Below, piece by piece: positions 52,046-61,001 of a stretch of 64,000 bases of DNA. A program made the position numbers and the translations under genes. Position 1 is the stretch's first letter; every line of letters starts with the position of its first letter. The notes under the pieces are model-generated. The model saw only the letters and a list, made by a program, of their open reading frames with translations, was not told where the DNA came from and searched no databases. Location of the stretch: positions 62,001 through 126,000 of the forward strand of contig JADIYN010000002.1 in the NCBI GenBank assembly GCA_016705335.1. The letters run 5' to 3'. Origin of the DNA: Draconibacterium sp. GTDB taxonomy: Bacteria > Bacteroidota > Bacteroidia > Bacteroidales > Prolixibacteraceae.

Positions 52046-53449
52046 TTAAAACTCGTAAGAAACACCTGTATAAAATCCAAGTCTGTATGGACGAAAATCA
52101 ACAAGAGAACTTGTATTTATTGAATTCAGATAATAATTGAAACGTGGTTCAACTGCCACAGAAAAATGTTTACTCAAAGCATAATTCAATCCCACACCTA
52201 CAGTTCCTGAAACATTTACTGTTGAAATATCCTGGGTTTCACCAATATTTTGTAAACCATATTGGTTATCGATATACGCATCGTTTCCTACCACAATTCC
52301 AGCATTCAGACCCGTAATCAGTTCAATACCAAATTTTGAATCAACAACTCTGTACCTTACAAAAAGAGGGATTTCCATAAACTGAAAAACCTGTGAAAAA
52401 CTTCCGTTGGGAACTGTTAAACTTCCAACGTCAGATTTTAAGGCTTCAAATTCGCCACTGATTTCTGCACCATTTGGAGTGCCACTAAATTGAATTACAC
52501 CTGCAGTGCTGTTCATCGCCAAAGTATTATTTTCAAGTCTCACGGCGTTGCTGAAATATGAATTATTACCGGATACAGGTGCGTTTAACTCATCCATATT
52601 CTGTGCAAACAAACGCATTGAATTCTCTGATTCCTGCCCGTTTTTAGCGTAATATACTCCACTTTCCACAATCCAGCGTTTGCTTGTTTTATACTGAACA
52701 GAAATACCTCCGCTAACATTTGAGTTCCCGTTATTGTCAGAATAATTCATGTCTTTCGCATAACTTTCGCTGTGATTGGCTGAATACGAAGAATAACCGG
52801 GCGCTACATACATTCCCATTTTCCAGTTGTTTTCGGGCTTCGATACTGATTTAATGTTTTTGATATTCTCGGCAATTAAAAGTTTTTCTCTTTCCGTGAT
52901 ATAATTTGTATTTGTGCTTTTAGTTTTAAATGCCAAATCAGAATTTGGATGCTGGGATTGTGCAATCCGCACTGTCGAACTTTCAATTTTTGACAATACA
53001 ATGATTTCACGGGAAATTGTGTTTTCCCCGGTTGCGTTTGTTTTATAGCCTTTTGTTTTCGTTGATACCGGCCGTGGTGCAACTAGTCCCGTGATTTCAG
53101 TACTTACCGGTTCAGTTGAATTATTTTCCCGTAATTCAACAATATTTCCAGATGCAATTTCAGTGGGTTGAATACTTGTTTTTGCTGTATTTTCTTCGGG
53201 TTGAATAATTTCGTTTGCTGCTTTCGCATTATCCTGTGGCGCTGAATTATCATTAAAATACCAGCCTGCCAAAAATGCAAGTACAACAACCGCGGCTGTT
53301 GAAATCCAACCAATGTACATTCTCCTTGCTTTTCGCCTTTGCGCCGCCAATTTACCCAGTATATTCTCCCAAATAACAGGCGGTGGTGAAACGGAGAAAC
53401 CATCAAGTTTCCCGCGGATAATATCATCAATATTTTTTTCTCGTTTCAT
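52046..53449 (-). CDS. membrane-anchored beta-barrel protein in a sigma-factor operon
   Basis: The 467-residue protein has an unusual plan. A short cytoplasmic N-terminus (KREKNIDDIIRGKLDGF, PPPVIWENILGKL) is followed by one membrane helix (YIGWISTAAVVVLAFLAGWYF, ~residues 45-65). A long Ser/Thr/Asn-rich periplasmic linker (~65-215) leads to a PorT-like outer-membrane barrel domain (GMYVAPGYSSYSANHS, WIVESGVYYAKNGQ, YRLGFYTGVSYEF end). It lies 41 bp behind the ECF sigma gene, the place of an anti-sigma factor, and the N-terminal part may do that job (inference). No zinc-finger motif is seen. The frame is intact. Confidence 0.8.
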   Translation of the reverse strand: MKREKNIDDIIRGKLDGFSVSPPPVIWENILGKLAAQRRKARRMYIGWISTAAVVVLAFLAGWYFNDNSAPQDNAKAANEIIQPEENTAKTSIQPTEIASGNIVELRENNSTEPVSTEITGLVAPRPVSTKTKGYKTNATGENTISREIIVLSKIESSTVRIAQSQHPNSDLAFKTKSTNTNYITEREKLLIAENIKNIKSVSKPENNWKMGMYVAPGYSSYSANHSESYAKDMNYSDNNGNSNVSGGISVQYKTSKRWIVESGVYYAKNGQESENSMRLFAQNMDELNAPVSGNNSYFSNAVRLENNTLAMNSTAGVIQFSGTPNGAEISGEFEALKSDVGSLTVPNGSFSQVFQFMEIPLFVRYRVVDSKFGIELITGLNAGIVVGNDAYIDNQYGLQNIGETQDISTVNVSGTVGVGLNYALSKHFSVAVEPRFNYYLNSINTSSLVDFRPYRLGFYTGVSYEF

Positions 53450-53490
53450 TTGTTTCTTTTCAATTGCTTGAATTCTGTCAAACCAAAATT

Positions 53491-54051
53491 CTATGCTGTA
53501 TAATTTTCAATTGTATCTTCTTCGCCGTAAAGTTTCTTAACTCTTCTTTTTAAAATTTCTCTGCCTCTTGCTAGATTCGATTTTGAAGTACCTTCCGAAA
53601 TTTGCATTACTTCGCTTATTTCCTTATGATTCATGCCTTCCAAAACGAAAAGGTTAAAAACCATACGGTAACGCGGTGGCAATTCCTGGATAAGTTCAAT
53701 CAGTTCATCGGCAGTAATTTTAGAAATAGTGTCTTCCGAGAAATTTTGTGGATCATAAATATTAATGTCTTCCACAGGATACATCATATTTTGCTTTCTG
53801 AACTTTTCGAGAGAAACGTTTACCATAATTTTTCTTACCCAACCTTCCAAAGAACCCTGGTGTCTGAAATTTTTCAAATAGGTGAAAAACCGAATAAATC
53901 CCTCCTGTAAACTGTCTTCAGCTTCAGTCCAATCTTTTGAATAGCGCAAACAAACCCCAAACATTTTTGGAGCCAACATGTTGTACAAGGTTTCCTGAGC
54001 GCGAACATTCCCTGAAACACAATCTTCAATTATATTTTTTAAATCTTCCAA
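53491..54051 (-). CDS. ECF-type RNA polymerase sigma factor
   Basis: This intact 186-residue protein has region 2 (FGVCLRYSKDWTEAEDSLQE, then FIRFFTYLKNF with GSLEGWVRKIMVN) and region 4 (ELIELIQELPPRYRMVFNLF, the helix-turn-helix MNHKEISEVMQISEGTSKSN). It belongs to the group of Bacteroidota sigma-70 factors that sit before a membrane-anchored barrel protein. Target promoters are unknown. It is transcribed divergently from the serpin gene; the 278-bp space between them contains the strong dyad at 54186-54223. Confidence 0.9.
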   Translation of the reverse strand: MEDLKNIIEDCVSGNVRAQETLYNMLAPKMFGVCLRYSKDWTEAEDSLQEGFIRFFTYLKNFRHQGSLEGWVRKIMVNVSLEKFRKQNMMYPVEDINIYDPQNFSEDTISKITADELIELIQELPPRYRMVFNLFVLEGMNHKEISEVMQISEGTSKSNLARGREILKRRVKKLYGEEDTIENYTA

Positions 54052-54185
54052 ATTTTGCTTACCAGTGTCCGCTCAAAATTAAGGATAATAATTACTCTAT
54101 TCCAATTTCAAATTTTTCAGGCACTTGAAAATTTCAGTTCCTTATTACTTTGAAATCATGTAAAAGATGAAACCCGAATTAAAAG

Positions 54186-54223
54186 GGTTGCGTCAGGAAT
54201 AAAAAATTTTATTACACGCAACC
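54186..54223. promoter_or_regulatory. long dyad in the sigma/serpin divergent region
   Basis: GGTTGCGT (54186-54193) is mirrored by ACGCAACC (54216-54223), and inside it AATAAAA pairs with TTTTATT. The two levels form an extended imperfect hairpin of 15 pairs with a small internal loop. Its position between divergent starts favours an operator or a leader structure over a terminator. Confidence 0.5.
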
Positions 54224-54329
54224 TGAAATATGTTTATATCATCATTACTGTATCAGCATTTGCAGGTAAATTTTATAAATTTGATCACAGGTTTCTTGAA
54301 ATTATATTTTAACTTGAAAATAAAAAACT

Positions 54330-55578
54330 ATGAAAACAACATTCACATTCATTGCATTATTAATCCTAATTTCTGTTGTATCATGCCAACAGGAAAATAG
54401 TGATGACAACGAACCTAAAATTATTAATCTGGATGAAAAATCGGCTCAGTTAATTGAAGCGGATAATGCTTTTGGGCTTGAAATATTTCAGAAAATAAGG
54501 AAAAACAGCACTAAAGAAAATATAATGATTTCGCCACTCAGTATTTCTGTTGCACTTGCTATGGCATACAATGGCGCTGATAATGACACAAAAACCGAGA
54601 TGGAGAAAACACTAAAACTGTATGGATTAACAGCAGAAGAAATTAATGCTTCATACAAACATTTGATAGCGGCACTCCAGTCGGTTGACGAAAAAGTTGT
54701 TTTCGAACTGGCCAACGCAATTTTTTATAAAAACGGATTTGCAGTAAAACCCCGATCTCCTGAACATAAACAGGAATAATTACGATGCTGAAGTTTCAAG
54801 TCTTGATTTTAATTCTCCTTCTGCAGTTGAAACAATAAACAACTGGGTTGCGACCAAAACCCATGATAAAATACTTTCAATTATTGACCAGTTAAACCCC
54901 GACGATAGAATGGTGCTTTTAAATGCAGTTTATTTTAACGGAATCTGGACAACTGAATTCGAAAAAGAAGGAACAAAACTTCATAATTTCACAAAAGATA
55001 ATGGCCAATCAATTGATGTTCCGATGATGAATAAGGAAGATAAATTGCAATATACTTCAAATTCATTGTTTGAAGCGGTTAAACTTCCATATGGAAAAGG
55101 GCAGTACAACATGATTGTAATGCTTCCGGCCAAAGATAAAAACTCGCAAAATGTTATAGATGCACTTTCGGCTGAAAATTTAACAAAATGGGGAAATGAA
55201 TTCAAAACCGAAGATCATGTTGTTGTAACCATGCCGCGTTTCAAGTTCTCATTCGAAGCAGGTTTAAATGAAGTTTTAATGGAAATGGGAATGCCAAAAG
55301 CATTTTCTGACCAGGCTGATTTTTCTAAAATTACTGATCAGGAGAATTTGTTTATCAGTTCAGTACGCCATAAATCATTTATTGATGTAAATGAAAATGG
55401 CACAGAAGCCGCCGCTGTTACTTCAATTACATTTACAAATACAAGTGCCGGCCCGGGAGATACTGTTCAGAAAATATATTTTACGGTTGAAAAACCATTT
55501 GTTTTTGCCATTACAGAAAAAGATACAGGTGCCATTTTATTTATGGGAGAAGTTCAAAACCCTGAATATGAAATTTAA
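54330..55578 (+). CDS. serpin-family protease inhibitor lipoprotein, one frameshift
   Basis: A lipoprotein signal (LLILISVVSC) precedes a full serpin fold: NIMISPLSISVALAMAYNGA, ELANAIFYKNGF, INNWVATKTHDKI, LLNAVYFNGIW, LPAKDKNSQNVIDAL, the hinge DVNENGTEAAAVTSI and the distal PFVFAITEKDTGAILFMGEV. The reactive loop reads about TEAAAVTSITFTNTSAGP; the hinge is rich in small residues, so the protein is probably inhibitory. One C too many in the C4 run at 54750-54753 splits the frame; joined length is 415. Bacterial serpins trap serine proteases, from the host or other microbes or their own. The lipid anchor would place it at the cell surface. Confidence 0.85.
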
Positions 55579-55672
55579 AGCCTGATTATCAGCCTGTAAT
55601 AGCAGAACAGAGAATAAGGTGTTTGCAGAATAAAACGCCACATTTTGCGTTATAAATAAAAATTCAAAAGCC

Positions 55673-56326
55673 ATGAAACGATTAACATTCTTATTCGCTG
55701 TGTTTGCTATACTTTTTACTGCATGTCAAAATGATGAAGAAATTATTTTGGAAGATGTTGGAATTGTAGTTGATTATGCAAGTGCCGGCAACTGTGGATA
55801 TATAATTGAACTCGAAAATGGGGCAAAAATTCAACCACTTTATTATCCTGAAGGTTTTACTTTTTCGCAAGGCCAGCGTGTACATGTTCAATATGCCGAA
55901 CTTACAAATGTTGTGCCCTCCTGCGACCGGGGAACTCCGGCTGAAATAGTTTTTGTGGAAGAACTGGATTGCGCTCCATTTATCAACTGGAATTCCTCCA
56001 ATTCAGATAGTTTGCCCAATGATCCAATTTATTTGCACGAAGCTTTTGTTGATGGAGATTGCCTTCAGATTAAAGTTTCATATAGTGGTGGTTGTAAAGA
56101 ACACACAATAAATCTAGTACGAATACAACTCTCAGAAAAAGATACTTCTAACATTCCAACCTTCGAAATCAGCCACAATGCCAATGGCGATATGTGCGAA
56201 GCATATTTTACAAAAGAGTTGCGTTTTGATTTAAATCCATTGAAACAGGCAGGTGTAAACGAATTTATATTGACTGCAAAACTTCCCGATGGAGAAATAT
56301 ATGAAGAGATTTTTGAGTTGGAGTAA
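55673..56326 (+). CDS. uncharacterised lipoprotein, NigD-like features
   Basis: The 217-residue protein has a lipoprotein signal (FLFAVFAILFTAC) and two beta-rich halves. The first (GNCGYIIELENGAKIQPLYY, GQRVHVQYAEL) recalls an OB-like fold of NigD-type proteins. The second (DGDCLQIKVSYSGGCKEHTI, LRFDLNPLKQAGVNEFILTA) is typical of Bacteroidota envelope proteins with paired Cys residues. I do not know its function. It lies 94 bp downstream of the serpin gene on the same strand and is followed by a good terminator, so the two genes may be co-transcribed. Confidence 0.75.
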   Translation: MKRLTFLFAVFAILFTACQNDEEIILEDVGIVVDYASAGNCGYIIELENGAKIQPLYYPEGFTFSQGQRVHVQYAELTNVVPSCDRGTPAEIVFVEELDCAPFINWNSSNSDSLPNDPIYLHEAFVDGDCLQIKVSYSGGCKEHTINLVRIQLSEKDTSNIPTFEISHNANGDMCEAYFTKELRFDLNPLKQAGVNEFILTAKLPDGEIYEEIFELE

Positions 56327-56340
56327 AATGAAACCACAAA

Positions 56341-56370
56341 AAAACGCTGCCCATTTCGTGCAGCGTTTTT
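56341..56370. terminator. bidirectional rho-independent terminator
   Basis: A 10-bp stem AAAACGCTGC/GCAGCGTTTT with a T5 end and preceding A-run, between the lipoprotein and the converging FadL-type porin gene. It can work on both strands. Confidence 0.9.
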
Positions 56371-56395
56371 TATATAAAATTCAGTATTTTGTTTC

Positions 56396-58063
56396 TTAAA
56401 AAATACTGTATGATAATCCGGCAGCTATGTCAAGCGTAGTTTTTCCATACGTATTTGTATAACTTGTAATAGGTTTCTTCCATCTATATCCGGGATATTT
56501 CTGGGATACCGGATAATCAAAAGTTACTTTATCATCCTGATAAAAAGTATTCGAAATTCCAAAATCAAAAGTAAGTTTGTCAGTAACTTTCCACATAATA
56601 CCTCCACCCAAAGTATAAGATGAATTGCTGAAACTCAAATCATTTTGCCAACTATCGGTAACACCCGATTTTGAGCGTAAACCACCAACACTAAATGCAA
56701 AATTCTCAGCTAAATTAAATTGAAGACCCAAACCCAGTTCATAATAATTTTTATCAATTTCTCTTTTCCTGATTTTGCTTTGATTCAAATCACCCCATAT
56801 TGCAAAGTCATTAGTATTTGAGCCCCAACCAACCCTTTTGTCAAAATACATGTTATACGAAAGTTGAGCTTCCAGCCATTTCAAACCACGATAACCAATA
56901 CCTGCAGTAACAATTCCGGGAACATCACTATTCACAGTTTCTCCCCACAAATCATAATTATTGGCAGAATTTGGTTTATTATCGAGCGTAAGAAATGTTT
57001 TCATTTCCCATTTGAATGCGAAATTCCAATCATCATTTGGCGAAAAATTTACACCTAAAATTGGAATAAAACTCTGACCGGTTTGCTCTGTATCAACAAC
57101 TTTATCTCCCATTTTATCTGCTGTTGCATTGAGGGTAGCAGCAGTTGTGGTTGAAAATCCCCTGTATCGTTATAACTTTTCTGCACAGAATTACCTTCAG
57201 CCGCATAAATTGTCATTCCATTTATCTGGTCTTGTGTAATTCCCATTGCATTCAAACCCGCTTCTATTTTTGTTCTTTGCTCGACTGTTATGAAACCAGC
57301 CTGTTGAATTTGAGCCAAAGTATAAGCTCCACCGCCACCATCAATTATTGGTTGCAAGCTTTCAGCTGCATTAAAAGCATCATTTGCTTTCTCTGAAACA
57401 GATCCAGCGCTAAGTGTTAAAAATGCTGGAGCTGGATACATATTATTGGCCACTTGCAATTGAATATCTTTTATATATCCCTGGTAAACATTTTTCGAAG
57501 TTAAATAACGAACTCCACCATAAACCGAAAGTTGATCGTTTATTTCATAGGTTGCTCCCAACTGAATTCCCCAGTAAACTGAACTTCCTTTGAAATAGAT
57601 ATCAACATCATAACCTGTGACACCAAGAGCAGAAAGCCGTGTTTTGGTTTGTGAGATTGGAATTTCAAATGCAGGCAATCCTCTTGTAAATTCGGCAGCT
57701 CCACCTCCAGATGTTGGCCCAAAACCCAACGAAAAAGCCCATTTATCTTTTATAAACACCATAAGCTGATGGGAAAACCGGAACTTTTGTTGTCCCTTTA
57801 TAATTGCCATCATTTAATAAGGAGAAATCAGATTCTATAGTTTTATCCTGAAAAATTGTTTGACTATTTAAAGCGAAATGCCAGCCATTTTCTAGTTTGG
57901 TTAACCCGGCAGGGTTATAAAAAACTCCATCAATTTCAAGTGAAGCATTGCGAGACATCATTCTGACATACTGCGCACTTTGGTTGTAGTTGGTTAGAAG
58001 TCCACCCGCAAATACCATATTGTAAAGGACAAATAATGAAGCAAAAAGCGTTAGTTTTTTCAT
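56396..58063 (-). CDS. FadL/OmpP1-family outer-membrane transport protein, two frameshifts
   Basis: A signal peptide (LTLFASLFVLYNMVFAGG) precedes the FadL hatch and barrel: LTNYNQSAQYVRMMSRNAS, IDGVFYNPAGLTKLENGW (the NPAG motif of the family), SLGFGPTSGGGAAEF, GGVRYLTSKNVYQGY, and the final strand GKTTLDIAAGLSYSIF. Removing one base from the T4 run (plus strand) at 57748-57751 restores AYGVYKDKWAFSLGF, and adding one to the A4 run at 57154-57157 restores GDFSTTTAATLNATA; joined length is 555. FadL proteins take up long-chain fatty acids or other hydrophobic molecules. Monocistronic by position. Confidence 0.9.
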
Positions 58064-58258
58064 TAGTTTTTTTATTTAAATGAATAATTACGTTAAAAAA
58101 ATAATTACTATTTCTCAGATTTAATTTTTGATTGTAGTTGATGTAAAACGCTGGCAAATTTAAAACTTAATATTTAACAACAAAACATTCAGCTGATTTT
58201 CAATTAATTAGAACTTTTCGAATAATTTCGTTCTGTTTTCCAATATCAGCAAATAAAA

Positions 58259-58283
58259 AACCCGGGAAAAGACTCCCCGGGTT
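58259..58283 (-). terminator. rho-independent terminator after lpd
   Basis: On the minus strand the stem AACCCGGG/CCCGGGTT (8 bp) is followed by a T-rich tract, 22 bp after the lpd stop. Confidence 0.9.
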
Positions 58284-58304
58284 AAATCATTATATATGAA
58301 TATC

Positions 58305-59696
58305 TTAGATATGGATAACTTCATCATATGCAGCGGCGGCTGCTTCCATAATTGCTTCGCTCATAGTTGGGTGCGGATGGATTGTTTTTAATAATTCATG
58401 GCCTGTGATTTCAAGCTTTTTGGCTACAACCATTTCGGCAATCAATTCAGTCACATTTCCTCCAATCATGTGAGCTCCAAGTAATTCTCCATATTTTGCA
58501 TCAAAAATAAGTTTCACAAAACCATCTTTCTGGCCTGCAGCACTTGCTTTGCCACTTGCTGAATAAGGAAATTTCCCAACTTTTATTTCATACCCGGCTT
58601 CTTTTGCTTTTGCTTCTGTCATTCCCACTGAAGAAATTTCAGGATTCGTGTAAGTACAACCCGGTATATTTCCATAATTTATTGGTTCAGGATTCAGTCC
58701 GGCAATTTTTTCGATACAAACAATTCCCTCAGCTGATGCAACATGTGCCAATGCCGGACCTGCAATAATATCGCCAATTGCATAAATACCTTCAACATTG
58801 GTTCTGTAAAATTCATCAACTTTAACTCTTCCGTTTTCAGTGACAACTTTCATTTCTTCGAGACCTATTCCTTCGGTATTGGGCGAAATTCCCACTGCCG
58901 AAAGTACAATATCTGCCTCAACTGTTTCTTCGCCCTTTTTAGTTTTAATTGTTACTTTGCACTTATCGCCCGAAGTATCTACTTTTTCAACAGAAGAACT
59001 TGTTAAAACATTCATTTTCATTTTCTTGAAAGAACGTTCCAGTTGTTTTGCCACTTCCTCATCCTCGTTTGGAACAGCTGTAGGCATAAACTCAACAAGT
59101 GTTACTTTTGTGCCAATTGTTTGATAAAAATAAGCGAATTCGCTGCCAATTGCACCAGAACCAACAACTACCATACTTTCAGGTAATTTATCAAGTGCAA
59201 GTGCTTTACGGTAACCAATAATTTTCTTGCCATCGATAGGCAAATTAGGCAATTCCCGCGAGCGGGCACCAGTTGCCACTATAATATGTTTGGCAGTTAT
59301 TTTTGTTTTTTTACCTGCTTCATCGGTAACTTCAACAGTATTTTTACCTGCAAGTTTACCAAATCCAAAAATTGATTCAACTTTATTCTTTTTGAAAAGA
59401 TACTGGATTCCTTTGCTCATGCCATCGGCAACATTCCGGCTGCGTTTAACCATTGCAGCAAAATCAGGTTTTACTTCTCCTGAAATTGAAACTCCGTAAT
59501 CGGCGGCATGCACTGCATATTCATAAGCCTGTGCACTTTTCAGCAGCGATTTTGTAGGGATGCAACCCCAGTTCAGACAAATACCGCCAATGTTTTCTTT
59601 TTCAACAACGACTACTTTTAATCCCAGCTGTGCAGCACGAATTGCAGCTACATAACCACCAGGACCGCTTCCGATTACTATTACATCGTAATTCAT
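58305..59696 (-). CDS. lpdA: dihydrolipoyl dehydrogenase
   Basis: The intact 463-residue flavoprotein has the FAD-binding GSGPGGYVAAIRAA, the redox disulfide GGICLNWGCIPTKS (Cys40 and Cys45), the NAD-binding VVVGSGAIGSEFA, the second FAD motif GIYAIGDI and the C-terminal active-site region HPHPTMSEAI. It is the E3 component that reoxidises lipoamide in 2-oxoacid dehydrogenase complexes and the glycine cleavage system, in the cytoplasm. No E1 or E2 genes are nearby. A terminator follows and the upstream neighbour is meaB, 78 bp away on the same strand. Confidence 0.95.
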   Translation of the reverse strand: MNYDVIVIGSGPGGYVAAIRAAQLGLKVVVVEKENIGGICLNWGCIPTKSLLKSAQAYEYAVHAADYGVSISGEVKPDFAAMVKRSRNVADGMSKGIQYLFKKNKVESIFGFGKLAGKNTVEVTDEAGKKTKITAKHIIVATGARSRELPNLPIDGKKIIGYRKALALDKLPESMVVVGSGAIGSEFAYFYQTIGTKVTLVEFMPTAVPNEDEEVAKQLERSFKKMKMNVLTSSSVEKVDTSGDKCKVTIKTKKGEETVEADIVLSAVGISPNTEGIGLEEMKVVTENGRVKVDEFYRTNVEGIYAIGDIIAGPALAHVASAEGIVCIEKIAGLNPEPINYGNIPGCTYTNPEISSVGMTEAKAKEAGYEIKVGKFPYSASGKASAAGQKDGFVKLIFDAKYGELLGAHMIGGNVTELIAEMVVAKKLEITGHELLKTIHPHPTMSEAIMEAAAAAYDEVIHI

Positions 59697-59774
59697 TCTA
59701 TATTATTTTTAATTATTGATTTTATGCCTTTATAACATTTGTAACTTTGAAAGGTTTGGAGCAAAGTTAAGTGT

Positions 59775-60888
59775 TTATTTTAACTCCGAATAAATTTCCA
59801 ACAAACTTCCAGCTGCAATAAACGAACTCATTTCGTCATTCAAAACTTTGGCTTCAAATTCTTTAAGTTTTATTTTGATTTCAGGATTTTCGTAAGAAAT
59901 TCCTTTTCAGATTTTCCTGAATTGTTTCATGCATCCAGTAAGTAGCCTGTTCATTTCTCTTTTGAAAATAATAATTATTTTCCCTGGTCAACGATTTGTA
60001 TTTTTCAATTTGCTCCCAAACCTCTGCAATTCCGGTTTTTGCAGTTGCTGAACAAGTTAAAACATTGGGTTCCCAACCCGATTCCTTTTTTGGAAAAAGA
60101 TGAAGTGCATTATTATATTGAATTCCTGCCAGTTGCGCTTTTTCTATATTATTACCATCGGCTTTGTTAATGGCAATTGTATCAGCCATTTCCATTATTC
60201 CGCGTTTGATACCCTGTAATTCATCTCCGGCACCGGCAAGCATTAAAAGTAGGAAAAAATCGGTCATTGAATGAACTGCGGTTTCGCTTTGTCCTACTCC
60301 AACAGTTTCAATAAAAATATGGTCGAATCCTGCAGCCTCACATAAAATAATTGTTTCGCGCGTTTTGCGGGCCACACCGCCTAACGAACCTGCTGAAGGA
60401 CTTGGCCGGATATAGGCATTTTTATCTCCTGCCAATTCTTCCATTCGGGTTTTATCACCAAGAATGCTGCCTTTTGTGCGCTCACTGCTGGGGTCGATTG
60501 CCAAAACCGCTAGTTTTCCGCCCCGTTTCGTGATTATACTTCCAAGTGCCTCAATAAATGTACTTTTACCGACTCCTGGAACACCTGTAATACCAACCCT
60601 GATTGAGTTTCCGCTATGAGGCAGGCAATTGTGATAATTTCCTGAGCAAGTTGCTGGTGTTTTGAATTGGCACTTTCAACAAGCGTAACAGCTTTGCTCA
60701 AAATTGTAATTTCACCTTTCAAAATACCTGAAACATATTCATTAACAGGTAATAAGTTTCTGTTTTGTTCAAAAACTTTTTACTGATTCATGGTTTACTG
60801 AGTCAGGTTGTGGAATCCCTTTATTTACTTTTAAACCTTTAAAATTCGTCTCATTTTCGAAATGATGATATATCTCTTTCTTCGCCAT
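59775..60888 (-). CDS. meaB: methylmalonyl-CoA mutase-associated GTPase MeaB, three frame changes
   Basis: MeaB protects and loads the B12-dependent methylmalonyl-CoA mutase. Joined, the protein has 370 residues: N-terminal GLKVNKGIPQPDSVNHES, then LLPVNEYVSGILKGEITILS, HQQLAQEII, Walker A GITGVPGVGKST, LAIDPSSERTKGSILGDKTR, GGVARKTRE, IETVGVGQSE, the NKAD specificity motif and a C-terminal dimerisation tail (NPEIKIKLKEFEAKVLN, LLEIYSELK). The frame needs one base removed near 60777-60781, one added near 60631, and one removed near 59894. I place the start at 60888 and the stop at 59775-59777. A conserved gene broken three times argues for sequencing error. Confidence 0.9.
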
Positions 60889-60944
60889 TATTGCAATTTC
60901 TATTGTGCAAAAGTATTACAAATCATCAAAATAAAGAACAAAAA

Positions 60945-60978
60945 AAAGGTGTCACAAAATTATGTCTGCAACACCTTT
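60945..60978 (-). terminator. rho-independent terminator after the DUF1573 gene
   Basis: On the minus strand AAAGGTGT pairs with ACACCTTT across an 18-nt loop and is followed by a run of T, 24 bp after the stop codon at 61002. Confidence 0.85.
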
Positions 60979-61001
60979 ATATAAAAAATGATTAGAAAAA
61001 C

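Noticed and set aside
2300..60780. Programmed frameshifting or stop-codon recoding as explanation of the many breaks
   Set aside because: No shared slippery sequence or downstream structure; shifts occur in both directions, in unrelated genes, mostly at homopolymers.
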